Positions 32,966 through 43,614 are shown, counted from the first letter of the stretch. The stretch: 64,000 nucleotides of DNA from Lolium rigidum (GCF_022539505.1 NC_061510.1:264439687-264503686), one strand, 5' to 3'. Notes: generated by a model from the letters alone, not told the origin. Numbers and translations are program-made.

Positions 32966-33663
32966 CGTGCCAGCGTAACAAGACGGAGACGTTGCGACCA
33001 GCGGGTATGCTGCAGCCGCTGGACGTACCCTCCCAGGTGTGGGCGGATATCTCCATGGACTTCATCGAGGTCCTTCCCAAGGTGGGCGGCAAGTCTGTCA
33101 TCCTCACGGTGGTCGACCGCTTCTCCAAGTACGCGCACTTCATCAACCTTGGCCACCCATATTCAGCCGCGTCCGTGGCACGGGCCTTCTTCGACGGCTT
33201 CGTCCGCCTCCACGGATTTCCGTCATCCATCGTCAGCGATCGTGATCCTGTGTTTACTGGTCACGTCTGGCGGGATCTTTTTCGGATGGCGGCCGTGAAG
33301 CTCCGCATGAGCACGGCATTCCACCCTCAGACCGACGGCCAGTTCGAGGTGGTCAACAAGGTGATCGCCATGTATTTGCGATGCGTGATGGGCGATCGAC
33401 CACGAGCTTCGGTGGATTGGCTGCCATGGGCGGAATACTGCTACAACACCTCCTATCACTCCGCCCTGCATGCCACGCCTTTTGAGGTGGTCTACGGGCG
33501 ACCGCCGCCGGCGATGCTTCCTTATGAGCCGGGCACGACTCAAACTGAGATGACGGGCGACCTGCTTCGCACCCGCGATGAGATCCTGACTGAGGCGCGT
33601 CAGCGTCTTCTCCAAGCACAGCAGCTGGCCCGAAAGTACTATGATGCTCATCACCGTGTGGCG
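32950..33663 (+). pseudogene. pol: Gypsy integrase core, truncated by insertion
   Basis: Continues from CVTCQRNKTE with the catalytic core: first D in WADISMDFIEVLPK, second D in SIVSDRDPVFTG, and E in QTDGQFEVVNKVIAMYL. The C-terminal block reaches QAQQLARKYYDAHHRVAW at 33663, where unrelated LTR sequence begins. The remaining codons to the stop at 33759 belong to the inserted LTR. Confidence 0.9.
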
Positions 33664-35080
33664 TGGTATCGTCACGGCATATGCCATAGGGTGGCTAATG
33701 AGAGTGGTTCCTACTATGGTCTTACGGCGGTATCCGGATGCGGGTATGGGCACGAGTGACATGGCGACGTACCCAGGTTCGAGGCCCTCCTGTGGAGGTA
33801 ACACCTCTACTCCTGCTATGAGTGTATAAGCAATATCACAGTACAATGGTGCTCCTTGAGCTGTATCCGGCTGCTTGGGGAGGCTAAGGTAGACTAAGGT
33901 CTCTCTCCCAAAGTAGCGCTAAGACTAGAATGGCTAAAAGGATCGATCGCCCCCCTGCACGAGAGGGGTAGCACAGCTTATATAGGCGCAGGCAATATAC
34001 AAAGAAGTCCCTATGACCTAGTGGCCGGCTGCGCCGGCTTCAGCTTCCCGCTCCTTCCCGAGGTGCTGATGTCAGGAGCCGTTGAGGCGTTGAGGCTTGT
34101 CTTGTCTCCTGCCAAAGTCAGCGGTATGGAGAGGAAGCGTCTCTGTCGCCATCGATGGCCTGTAGCCGTACGGCGCGGCGTGAACCATGATGGCCTGTCC
34201 GGCGGAGGCACTGTTGCTCCACAGTGCCCCTTACTTTATGGAGGATGAGATCATCGTGGACTTTAGAAGCCGGATCGCCCTTCCAGTTCCTTCTCCTGCA
34301 AGGCTCACCAGCTTCAAGCCGATCAGGGGAGAGACAAACCAAGCCTGATATGGCAAGTTGAAGCCGGCCCATCCACAGCGCAGATGGCTATGGCCAACTA
34401 GGGATGGCAATGGGCAGGGTATGGGCAGGGTAGAGCAATACCATACCCATACCCGTATAGTCAATGGGTACAAACTTCTACCCATACCCGTACCCATGGG
34501 TATGGAACTTTACCCATACCCATACCCGGCGGGTACCCGTACCCATTGGATACCCGGTGGGTAGGTTAAATTGTACATAAGTCAATCACAATTTTACATT
34601 TATCGATAACAAATTCAATTAAAAAAATTAATTATCTCAACTCAATAACATGTAGTTGAGTACATAACAATTAACATAATATAAAAATAACATTCTCATA
34701 TTCTAACTCATAAGTCAACAAAAATAGACGTGTCACGTATGAATTTGACAATAAATGGGCCGGGTATGGGTATACCCGCGGGTACGAGGCTATACCCGTG
34801 CCCTGCCCATGACTTAACGGGCAGGGTATGGGTACTATCCATGGGCATAAAAGTGTACCCATACCCCGCCCATGCGGGTATGGTACCCGCGGGTACCCGT
34901 ACCCGTGGTTAAAATTGCCATCCTTAGGCCAGACCAGCGTAGACTTTGAACCAGCCGGCTCCCAAGGCAGCCGGCCACGGCTCCAGCCGGCTGCTCCTCA
35001 GCCGGCCTTTGCCGCGGGCCAGCTGGCCTTGAGCCAGCTGTTCTCAGTCTTTTGTCCTACCCGGAGTCTTCCCCCCGACA
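33664..35080 (-). repeat. 3' LTR of the Tat-type element, containing a hAT MITE
   Basis: Plus-strand start near 33664-33670 (CGTCACGGCATATGCCATAG) where the Gypsy integrase frame breaks; end at 35080 (CCCCCCGACA). Without the 528-bp MITE it is about 890 bp. It includes TATA-like CAGCTTATATAGG near 33980, antisense to the element, and purine/pyrimidine-rich ends. The exact left base and target duplication cannot be fixed because the opposite LTR is missing. Confidence 0.7.
34399..34926. mobile_element. hAT-type MITE rich in GGGTA repeats
   Basis: Terminal inverted repeats TAGGGATGGCAAT and ATTGCCATCCTTA bound 528 bp. The flanks GGCCAAC and GGCCAGAC look like an 8-bp hAT target duplication with one indel. 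Both subterminal regions are built of short repeats of TACCCATACCCG and GGGTACCCGTACCC types, which fold back on each other; the middle (34560-34750) is AT-rich. No transposase is encoded. Confidence 0.85.
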
Positions 35081-35593
35081 TTAGCCCCTGAAGCTGGCAA
35101 GGTCCTGCGTAGAGAAGGACCTAGGCAGGTTTTCCTGACCGTTAGTCTTTGATCCCGTGAATCTTGTTTGAAAAGCACTCGGGGGGCCGGCTGAGAATTT
35201 TCGTTCAGCAGGCTCCGCCCTCATTCGGCTTGCCTCATCCGGCTGTCCTCAAGCCGAACGCCGCTTTGTCTTTGTGGTTTTGCTTTTTGTAAGTGTTGGA
35301 GTCTCCTCTGCCTCGTTTGGAGGATTTGGGCCGAGTTGGGAAGGGACGTCCGACAGCGGCTTGAGCGCGCCGGAGTCTCCGCCGCCTCATGCCCTGCGCC
35401 CGACTCGACGGCTCTGACGGCAACCACTGTTGTGTCTCTTCGTCTGGTCAAATCAACGCCCTCTCCGGATCTTCTGTGGTAGTGGGCGATGTGGCGTGAC
35501 CGTTACTGATAACTGTTGGAGGCATCGGGGAGATCGTGGCGCAGCGGATCCCGCGTCATGGGCCACGCCCTCCACGTGGCTACGCGCCAGGCG

Positions 35594-35923
35594 CCTATAA
35601 ATGAGGCGGCGCGGCCCCGAGGCAGCTCTTCCCCGCACTTCTTCCTCATCGCGCCGTCGCTTCGTCTCTCCTCTGCGCGTGCGATTTCTTCGAGCGCGGT
35701 CGATCTCGCCGGTGGACCTCTGGCGAACTCCGGCGATCGGTTGCGGCCAAGCTCCTCCGCCGATCCACAGCCTTCGCTCCACCGATCCGGCACCACAGGT
35801 CCCCGCGTATCCACGGTACGCCTGCCGCCGCCGCGCTCCACGTCATCGAGTGGCTCTTCGTCGCCCTTTTCCCTTTCTTGGTCTTCTTCTTCTTCTTCTT
35901 CTTCTTCTTCCTCTCCCACGGCG
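35594..35923 (+). promoter_or_regulatory. TATA box and leader of the antisense ORF, with a TTC microsatellite
   Basis: TATAAAT at 35596-35602 lies about 325 bases upstream of the antisense ORF start at 35924, within GC-rich leader sequence. A (TTC)n run of about ten units (35882-35911) sits just before the ATG. The orientation is opposite to the retrotransposon's own transcription. Confidence 0.5.
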
Positions 35924-36949
35924 ATGGCTCTCCCAAGCGGTTCGTGGGAGGGCTCATACATGACGGAGGCGGACATCGCTCGCCTTGTGCGCCTCCGCCG
36001 GATCCCGCCGGAGGTGGTCACGCGAGCTCTGGGGGCTGAGGTGGCGCCAGATCCGCAGCCCGGCGAGCGCGTCTTCTTCGGGGCGCACTTCGACCGGGGG
36101 CTGGGTCTGCCGGCTTCGCCTTTTCTTCGGCAATTCCTCGACTTCTTCGGCCTGCAGCCGCACCACCTACCGGCCAACGCTTTCGTCACGCTGAGCTGTT
36201 ATGTGGCCTTCATGGAAGGCTACGCCGGCTTTTGGCCTGACGTGGATTTTTGGAGCCGGCTCTTCTTGCTGAAGACGCAGACTACCGACGGCCAAATGCG
36301 AGCCTGCGGCGCCGCCTCGATCTACTCCCGCACGGCCACGCCTTTCCCGAAGATCCCAACTATGGACTCGGTGAAGAAATGGCAGATGTCGTTTTTCTAC
36401 GCACTAGTAGGAAAAGCCTCATCAGTGGCGCACCAAAAATGGATTCTATGGCGCATGGGAGGCGCGCCACAGAAACGTCGCCACAAAAATAAGCTTTCTG
36501 TGGCGCACCAGCCCATGCGCCACAGAGTTAACGTATCTGTGGCGCACGTGCTCTTAGGTGCGCCACGGAAAAGACTGCGCCACGGAATTGGTTTGCGGTG
36601 CGCCACGGAATTTGCTTGTATTATACACGATTTTGTGCTGCCTCCTGTACACATGCGGTTTATAAACAGCAATATACGGATATACAGGGTTATATACAGC
36701 AACATTCAGATATAATATAAATATCATGTACATTGCACAGATATAACATAGACATCATCATCACATTACTTAGATCCCGATCGAGATACATATATAGTGG
36801 CAAGTGTCAAATGTTTTTCATACAACTCTTAATTCATACAAAATTCACAATTTCGAGATACAAAGTAGTCTTCATCCGGTTCCTCCTTTGCTCCGTCATC
36901 TCTACCCACCAGGCTCGCTTGCATCGGGGTCCTTCATCCAGTTCCTACT

Positions 36950-37640
36950 ATGATGAAAATGGAAGAAAGTGAGACCAACAAGTCCGATGCACAAGAGAAA
37001 TGGAATAAATGCCTCATACATTGTTGGTCAACACAAATATTAACATTCAGGGACGGTGTAAGTGAGACCAGTCCGATGCACAAGAGATTGATATTTGTGC
37101 TATCTTACCAGGCTCACTTACGCCGCTCCCGAGTGTACGGTGACCAAACATTTTAATCATCGGCATTTTGAAAATCTCAAAGCAAATGGAATGACAAAAT
37201 GGAATAAGTGCCTCATACATTGTTGATCAACACAAATATTAACATTCAGGGATGGCGTAAGTGAGACCAAGTCCGTTGCACAAGAGATTGATATTTGTGC
37301 TATCTTACCAGGCTCACTTACGCCACCCCCAAGTGTACGGTGACCAAACATTTTAATCATCGGCATTCTAAAAATCTCAAAGCAAATGGAATGACAAAAT
37401 GGAATAAGTGCCTCATACATTGTTGGTCAACACAAATATTAACATTCAGGGATGGTGTAAGCGAGGCCAGGTAGGATGCACAAGAGATTGATATTTGTGC
37501 TATCTTACCAGGCTCACTTACGCCACCCCCGAGTGTACGGTAACCAAACATTTTAATCATCGGCATTTTGAAAATCTCAAAACAAATGGAATGACAAAAT
37601 AGAATATGTGCCTCATACATTGTTGGTCAACAAAAATACT
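36950..37640. repeat. 200-bp tandem repeat array in the CACTA interior
   Basis: Units of about 200 bp contain CCTCATACATTGTTGGTCAA, ACATTCAGGGATGG and CAAACATTTTAATCATCGGC. Two full units (about 37147-37346 and 37347-37546) are flanked by partial units on both sides. A diverged unit lies at 38275-38505, beyond the foldback. The minus-strand frames of the units are open (repeating NICVDQQCMRHLFHFVIPF), which is probably incidental. Confidence 0.88.
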
Positions 37641-37663
37641 ATGGTCAGAAACCATAGTTGCAG

Positions 37664-38270
37664 TATACACCGCCGTATACTTTGCAGAAGGGCCCCCTTT
37701 CCCGGTCGGCGTTCCGTCAACGGGTGCTTGATGACACAACAACGCCGATCTGCATCTCCGGCGCAGAACCACGCCAGTCCCTCGCTGTCCAGTGAACGAG
37801 TCCTTGATGCAAAGACCGTGCCGGCCTGCCCAGCATTATGCCGGGCCGTGTTGCCGCGCTTCAAGCCGTGTGTCCGCGCCTGCACCTGTTCGCCTTCTTG
37901 CCCGGTGAACCAATAGGCTGATCGTTGGAATAAGGAAACCGATGACAGCCGGTCGCAAGATTAAATTGCGATCGGCCGTCATCGGCTTCCTTATTCCAAC
38001 GGTTAGTTTATTCGTTCACCGGGCAAAAAGGCGAAGAGTGCAGGGCGCGTGATCGACACGGCCTGAAGCGCGACAACAGGGGTCGGCATGATGCTAGGGA
38101 GGCTGGCACCGTCTTGGCATTAAGGACTCGTTCACGTACTGGACGGCGAGAGAAGAAAAGTGGTGCTGTGCCGGAGAGGCATGTCGGCGTTGTTGTCTCG
38201 TCAAGGACTCGTTCACGGAACGGCGGCCAGGGAAAGGGGGGCTCGTCTACAAAGTATATTGCGGCGTATA
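37664..38270. repeat. long inverted repeat (foldback) inside CACTA
   Basis: Arms of about 295 and 305 bp (37664-37958 and 37966-38270) are inverted copies around a 7-base centre (GATTAAA). The innermost 34 bp of each arm are nearly perfect (TTGGAATAAGGAAACCGATG against its complement near 37985-38003), and outer parts are about 75-80% similar by eye (TATACACCGCCGTATACTTT against AAAGTATATTGCGGCGTATA). It splits the 200-bp array. A single transcript would fold into one long hairpin. Confidence 0.85.
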
Positions 38271-38587
38271 GGTGACCAAACATTCTAATCATCGGCACTA
38301 AAATGGAAGAAAGAGCCAAGTGGTATCTAAACTAGATATCATATGCCTCATACTTTGTTGGTCGAAACAAATATTAACATCCAGGGATGGAGTAAGTGAG
38401 GCCAGGTAGGATGCACAAGTTGATATTTGTGCCATCACACCAAGCCTCACTTGCTCCACCCCCGAGTGTACGAGTGATCGACCAACCATCTAATCATCGG
38501 CAAGTACAAAAACACCAACAAACCAGCAACCATGGTGACATAAGTCAAGATGCTCAAACACACATAGCATGCATGGAGCAGATGCTC

Positions 38588-39204
38588 CAAAGGGATTATT
38601 CATCACTTGGTATATAGACCAAGTGATGTTGGCAAAAGAGAGGCCAATCAAGAACCGGTAAATCCAGTAAGTGATAGATATGCCTAAACAAGCAACAACA
38701 CATAGCATATCCCAGCTAACCGAGATGAGACAAGTCTTGGTAGCCAATCGAATCACCTAGCACCACCTAGCCTTTTAAAACCATCGTAAGCTGTCCTTTT
38801 TCTTCAAAGGATACCACGGTGGCATTCATTTACATGATCCCCTACTGTGGATATCTCTATTTTCATCAAAGCCAACAAGAAATAGAAATTTATCATTACT
38901 CAGCTTGAGTTCAAAACAAAGCTGGGGTACCATAAGGGATTATTCATCACTTGGTAGTAACCAAGTGATGCTGGCAAGAGAGAGGCCAAGCTCGAGCTAG
39001 TCAATCCGAGTAGAGATGGATATGCATAAGTAAGCAAGAACACATAGCCTATCCAAGTTAACCGAGATAAAACCAACCTTGACAGCCAACTTAATAACCT
39101 AGCATCACCTAGTCTTTTAAACCATCGAAACTTCCCATTTTCTTCAAAGGATACCACAGGTGGCATTCATTTACATGATCCCCTACTGTGGATATCTCTA
39201 TTTT
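38588..39204. repeat. duplicated block of about 275 bp in CACTA interior
   Basis: The block from AAGGGATTATTCATCACTTG to CCCCTACTGTGGATATCTCT occurs at 38588-38867 and, diverged, at 38932-39204. Each copy begins with a small palindrome (CATCACTTGG...CCAAGTGATG). Confidence 0.88.
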
Positions 39205-40059
39205 AGTATACATTCATTTACAGCTTTTGCCTCAGCCTTTGCATCATTGGCTGAGCCAAGACATCAAGCATCTGGCCAGGGAGCATTCTTAGGCCAACCA
39301 AGAGCAACTACAAATATGTATGTATACAAGCCCACCAGTAGCATAGTAGCATACCATAAGCTCACAAGAATCCACCAAGTAAATATGTACAGAGACATAG
39401 CAACAGCCATGTCAAACACAAGCACATAGGGTGGAATAACAATGTTTGGTCATCATTTAATCATAGACCAAGTGAAGCCTGGTACAAATGGCAAGGACCA
39501 GGAATTTGACCAACTCAAGTCACCATGGTTATGCCAACCAATTGAATAGTAGCATCTTCCAAATGGAACTAGGAAGGAAACCATCCCGGATGATTTACCA
39601 AGCCGAGTAGTTCATGACCGCAAAGGCCAATTCAACCACCAAACCATCCAAACCACCAAGCCTACACACTTATCATTACCCAACAGGATTCAAAATGAAG
39701 CTAGGGTCCCCAACAATAGTTGGCATCCATCTAGCTTAAGTAAATACGAGTAATAGAATCATTACCGCAAAGTAGTTCATCTCAATTATCTACATTAACA
39801 AGATAAAGTTTCACGAGATAAATGAATTAGTCAACTCGCTAGGCAACGAGGGATGCTTGGCAAGCATCATGCATCCATTCATATGCTTTTCAAAGCATAA
39901 GCAACCACCAGTACATGGTGAGAAGCTATACAAATCAAGCAACAACACAAGTATATCAAGCAACATGCATAGATAGAGAAAGTAGTAAGTAATTATCAAC
40001 CAATTGGTGATCAAATGATCACCAGAGCTTGCAAACACAAGCCATAGGGGCAGCGGAGG

Positions 40060-40525
40060 AGGAATTAAGAGGGAGAGGAGGGGAGGGGAGAGAGAGCACC
40101 GATGACAGGGGTGGAGGACGAGCTTGAAGATGACGGCAGGGGTGGAGGAGGAGGCGGCGGATCCTCCACCTTGCCGCGACGGAGGCCCCTCCTCGCGGTG
40201 GCCCCTCCTCGCCGTAGGGGCAGCTTGTGCTGCAGGTGGCGGGGATGGGAGGACCGCGGCAGCATGCGCCCCTCGCGGAGGAAGGCGGCGGCGACGGCGG
40301 CGGCGACGACCATGGAGGATCCAGGCGACCACTGAGGAAGGCGGCGGCGGCGGATCCAGGCGACCACGGAGGAGAGGGGAGAGGGGAGAGGGGAGGAATC
40401 CTCCAGGCGACCACGGAGGAAGGCGGCGGCGGATCCAGGCGACCACGGAGGAGAGGGGAGAGGGGAGAGGGGAGGGGCTCGGGAGGGGAGAGGTGAACAG
40501 GCGGGGGAGGGTACGGGCGAGATGA
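40060..40525. repeat. GC-rich low-complexity block in CACTA interior
   Basis: Repeats of GGAGAGGGGA and GATCCAGGCGACCACGGAGG make long open frames on both strands (minus strand proline/serine-rich: PSPLSPLLRGRLDPPPP). Composition and repetition argue against a real gene, although a captured 5' exon or leader of a host gene is possible. Confidence 0.6.
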
Positions 40526-41172
40526 TATAAGTCCCTTAATTCTGTGGCGCACCGGAGAAGGTGCGCCACGAATCAACTACTTCGTGGCGCACCAAAGCCG
40601 GTGCGCCACGTAAAGAGTTATTTCGTGGCGCAGCACGACATGTGCGCCACGTAAATACCTACAGTAATAAATGGTGGTGGCAGGATGTGGGCCCCACATA
40701 GTTTCTGTGGTGCACTACCCAAGCGTGCGCCACAAAATTAAGCTATTTCTGTGGTGCACCCAGAATGGTGCGCCACAAAATAATATTCTGTGGAGCATTT
40801 TTAGTGGTGCGCCACAGAAATAAGCTCCGCCTATAAGGGTTTTCCTACTAGTGACGTGAAGAATGACAACCCGGTGTTCGACTGGATCAACCTGCCGGAA
40901 TACAACCCGGACCCGCCGGCTGGCCGGCTCAACTGGGGCACCAACCACAAGTCGGTGGACCCGGAGGCGGAGGTGAACATGCTCTGGGACTTCCTCCAGG
41001 AGTGTGTTACCGACGGGCGGCTGTGCGCAGCCGACCTCCTCTGCTGTTATGCTTCCCGCCGGGTGCTGCTTCTGCAGGCACGCGTCCACAAGATCTGCCA
41101 CGTGTCCGGCCGGTTCGATCCGACCCGGACGTCCAAAGTGGAGCTCACCAAGGCTCAAGTCGCCTAGCGGGT

Positions 41173-41715
41173 TGATGACGCGTGAAGCACATGTCCGTTG
41201 GGAACCCCAAGAGGAAGGTGTGATGCGTACAACAACAAGTTTCCCTCAGTAAGAAACCAAGGTTTATCGAACCAGTAGGAGATGAAGGCCACGTGAAGGT
41301 TGTTGGTGAAGGAGTGTAGTGCGGCGCAACACCGGGATTCCGGCGCCAACGTGGAACCTGCACAACACAATCAAAATACTTCGCCCCAACTTAACAGTGA
41401 GGTTGTCAATCTCACCGGCTTGCTGTAAACAAATGATTAAACGTATGGTGTGGAGAATGATGTTTGTTTGCAAAGAACAGCAGAGAATAGTGATTGCAGT
41501 AGATTGTATTTCAGATGTAAAAGAATGGACCGGGGTCCACAGTTCACTAGTGGTGTCTCTCCAATAAGATAAATAGCATGTTGCGTGAACAAATTACAGT
41601 TGGGCAATTGACAAATAGAGAGGGCATAGCAATGCACATACATATCATGATGACTAATATGAGATTTAATTAGGGCATTACGACAAAGAACATAGACCGC
41701 TATCCAGCATGCATC
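41173..41715 (-). repeat. Athila-like LTR fragment (3' part), cut by second Tat element
   Basis: Starts TGATGACGCGTGAAGCACAT and matches the solo LTR at 46234 over its whole length up to CCAGCATGCATCT, where TGTTGACGTCAG begins. The missing remainder of the LTR should lie right of the Tat element, beyond the assembly gap. On the minus strand it contains the 3' end of the LTR. Confidence 0.85.
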
Positions 41716-42882
41716 TGTTGACGTCAGAAACCCCCTGGCGGGCAGAGACGGGCAACACAGTAGAGCCGGGAACAACTAGGGCTGCGGCTGGCCCCAGTCC
41801 CTCAGAGCGACGGCCCGCAAAGCCTCTTGGTCACACGTCCGATGCTATCGCAAGGGCGTGCCACCTGACCTATACCTGGTCAGGAAGGTGTTGGATGATG
41901 CCTCGCTTAGTTTCCTGCATGGCATACACGTAAACATTAAATACGAGCCTCGATCGGCTCTCGGGTTATCCGTGAATCGGCTCAAAGAGCCGATCCACCC
42001 ATGATTCGAACGAGGTGTCCGAATATATGGTGGTCCTGCTTGATCAAGATAAAGCTAATGAGATCTACGACGATTTAGGGTTTTCACCGCATAATCGGAT
42101 CATCCTACTCACGATTGGGCCTCGCGCTCGCGCACGGTGACCGTAAGCCGATCCTAGACAGGGCCTAAAAACCAACACGAGGTTGATCCCCGGAACATCC
42201 TTTCTAGGGCTAGCAAACGTCACCCTACACGCCGCTGGATCCTCCAACCCTTTGTAGGGCCTAACTAATGCGGATATTAAACTAATCCTTGATGAACAAG
42301 GAGCAACCGTAACGGATCAGATCTACTAAACTATGATCAAGCGGGGTGCCGCCCCTACACCTGAGATAGGTGTAAGGGCGGCTAGATGTGCAAGGGTTGC
42401 ATAACGAAAGCATGTAATCCGAAGAACAATGCTAACCCTAACACATCTAAGATAACTACGTTGCTCGCCATCAAAAAGGCTTCAGCACGAGCAACGCATG
42501 AACAACGTGGGCAGGCTTGTGCTGCCTAGATCGCAAGATGCGATCTAGGCAGCATGGTGCTTACCGGAGAAACCCTCGAGACGAAGGAGTTGGCGATGCG
42601 CCGAGATTTGTTTGTGTTGAACGTTGGTTGTTTTTTTATTCCATAAACCCTAGATACATATTTATAGTCCAAGGGACTTTCTAACGTGGGTGTGCACCTA
42701 ACCGTGCACGGGTAAACCTCTAACTCTTAACCGACACGTAATCTAATATGTTACAGATACAAGGGCAAACTAGCCCAAACTTTGCATGTAAGGCCGATTC
42801 ACGTATTTCTTCTATACATATATTCTTCGAGTCCATCTTGATCGCGGCCCACCTCTGACTCGGTCAAATTCTGGTGATAACA
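41716..42882 (-). repeat. 3' LTR of the second Tat-type element
   Basis: About 1,167 bp from TGTTGACGTCAG to GGTGATAACA, with GATCGGCTC and GAGCCGATCC motifs near 41950-41997. A TTTTTTTATTCC...TACATATTTATAG region near 42630-42665 is the A/T-rich core. End positions follow TG...CA, and no target duplication can be checked. Confidence 0.65.
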
Positions 42883-43086
42883 CATGCCCCCCTGGTTTTG
42901 GAAATGACATTTCCAAAATCATTATGCCCTTGTTTCGTCGGGTCATGTCGTGGCAGAGCAAAAAACCGCCGCAGAATCCTCATCATGATGCCTTGCCCCC
43001 TCCACTTCTCCACGTGGCCGCAAAACTTTCCTGTTGGGCAACATCTCCTCGGAAACTGCTGTGGCATTGAATCTCCCTCATATCCC

Positions 43087-43163
43087 TTTTATTTAACCGT
43101 TCTCAACAGTTTGCGCCTCCTTCGTCCTCCTCGCCTTAGCACCAAAAAACTCTCTGTGCCACC
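43087..43163 (+). promoter_or_regulatory. TATA-like box and leader of the antisense acidic ORF
   Basis: TTTTATTTAACC (43087-43098) lies about 75 bases upstream of the ATG, with a pyrimidine-rich leader between; the ATG context GCCACCATG is close to the plant and animal optimum. Confidence 0.45.
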
Positions 43164-43614
43164 ATGTCTTCTTCCTCCTCCTCCGAGCTTTCCTACGGGT
43201 CCTCCTCCTCCCGCGAGACGCCGCCGGAAATCCGTGCCCCAGAAGAATGGGACGAGGAGAGCCACGCCTCCTCCATTTGGTCCGAGGACGACAAGTCCTT
43301 GACCAGCGGGGATGAAGATCTTCGGTTCCTCGCCGACGGGGAACTCGGAGTCGAAAGCGAGGACGACCGGTTCCCACTGGGACGGCTGCCCCACCTGCGA
43401 AGAAGAGGAAGAGGAAGACGACGACGACGACGACTCCCTCGAGGGCTACCCGCCGGCGAAACGCCTCCGCATGTGGTGGGACGACGACGGCAGCGATGAT
43501 GAAGACGGGGATGAAGCTCCCGTAGAGGGCTACGGGAGTAGCGACGAGGAGCCCATCGGCAGCGATGCCGATGAGAGTTCCGAGGATGACGACGAGGGCG
43601 ATGATGGCCCGTAG
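43164..43614 (+). pseudogene. antisense acidic ORF of the second Tat element
   Basis: Starts MSSSSSSELSYGSSSSRETP and continues PEEWDEESHASSIWSEDDKS. Near 43375 the frame shifts by one base to CPTCEEEEEEDDDDDDSLEG, YPPAKRLRMWWDDDG and a D/E-rich tail ending DDDEGDDGP and a TAG. It is strongly acidic with one short basic patch (PAKRLRMWW). No known domain is recognised. Its place, antisense and between pol and the 3' LTR, matches the extra ORFs reported for Tat elements. One frameshift, if not a sequencing error, disables this copy. Confidence 0.6.

Larger units (their letters stand above)
29106..33663 (+). mobile_element. Ty3/Gypsy retrotransposon, chromovirus-like, 3' end missing
   Basis: It starts with an LTR (29106-29426), primer site TGGTATCAGAT (29430-29440) and a leader-gag ATG at 29456, then one gag-pol reading frame with protease, RT, RNase H and integrase. 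The frame is cut at about 33663 by the next Tat element, in the middle of the conserved integrase C-terminal block (ARKYYDAHHRVAW). The rest of integrase, any chromodomain and the 3' LTR are not in the window. Few mutations disable it: one stop and about three frameshifts. Confidence 0.88.
36402..40853. mobile_element. non-autonomous CACTA transposon
   Basis: Ends CACTAGTAGGAAAAGCC and, inverted, CTATAAGGGTTTTCCTACTAGTG's complement, with a 3-bp target duplication ACG (36399-36401 and 40854-40856). Subterminal regions (36402-36610 and about 40545-40853) carry many direct and inverted copies of GTGGCGCACC/GCGCCACAGA-like motifs, as expected for CACTA transposase binding sites. No transposase gene is present in 4,452 bp. 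The interior is a patchwork of tandem repeats, a long foldback, a duplicated block and a GC-rich proline-coding low-complexity stretch. Confidence 0.93.
35924..41167 (+). pseudogene. antisense ORF of Tat element (putative gypsy-type transposon domain), split by CACTA
   Basis: The first part (35924-36398) begins MALPSGSWEGSYMTEADIAR and includes LRRIPPEVVTRALGAE, ERVFFGAHFDRGLGLPASPF and FGLQPHHLPANAFVTLSCYV. The second part resumes after the CACTA element (40857-41167) with KNDNPVFDWINLPEYNPDPP, AEVNMLWDFLQECVTDGRL and SGRFDPTRTSKVELTKAQVA, ending at a TAG that is probably a nonsense change. This wording fits the Pfam putative gypsy-type transposon family (Transposase_28), whose role is unknown. 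The ORF may extend upstream to 35516 in frame, but the ATG after the leader is preferred. Removing the CACTA and one ACG copy restores the frame. Confidence 0.75.
33664..41172 (-). mobile_element. Tat-type Gypsy element, 3' end with antisense ORF; truncated at 41172
   Basis: The left part is an LTR followed on its right by TTAGCCCCTGAAGC, which on the minus strand is a purine tract GCTTCAGGGGCTAA next to the LTR start TGTCGGGGGGAAG. The element is therefore on the minus strand and this is its 3' LTR. The interior carries a plus-strand (antisense) ORF of the putative gypsy-type transposon domain family, a layout reported for Tat-lineage elements. A CACTA transposon interrupts that ORF, and a hAT MITE the LTR. 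The pol region is not in view; Athila-like LTR sequence begins at 41173. Confidence 0.75.

Noticed and set aside
36950..37640. CRISPR-like array
   Set aside because: The units are 200-bp direct tandem repeats without short repeats and unique spacers, and the window is a plant nuclear genome.
37157..37772. Repeated small minus-strand ORFs with the same protein sequence
   Set aside because: They simply follow the 200-bp tandem repeat units; there is no start context or promoter, and the frames differ at unit borders.
40019..40576. Proline-rich ORFs (up to 252 codons) on the minus strand
   Set aside because: They are produced by short GC-rich tandem repeats inside a CACTA element, with no domain and no codon-level conservation visible.
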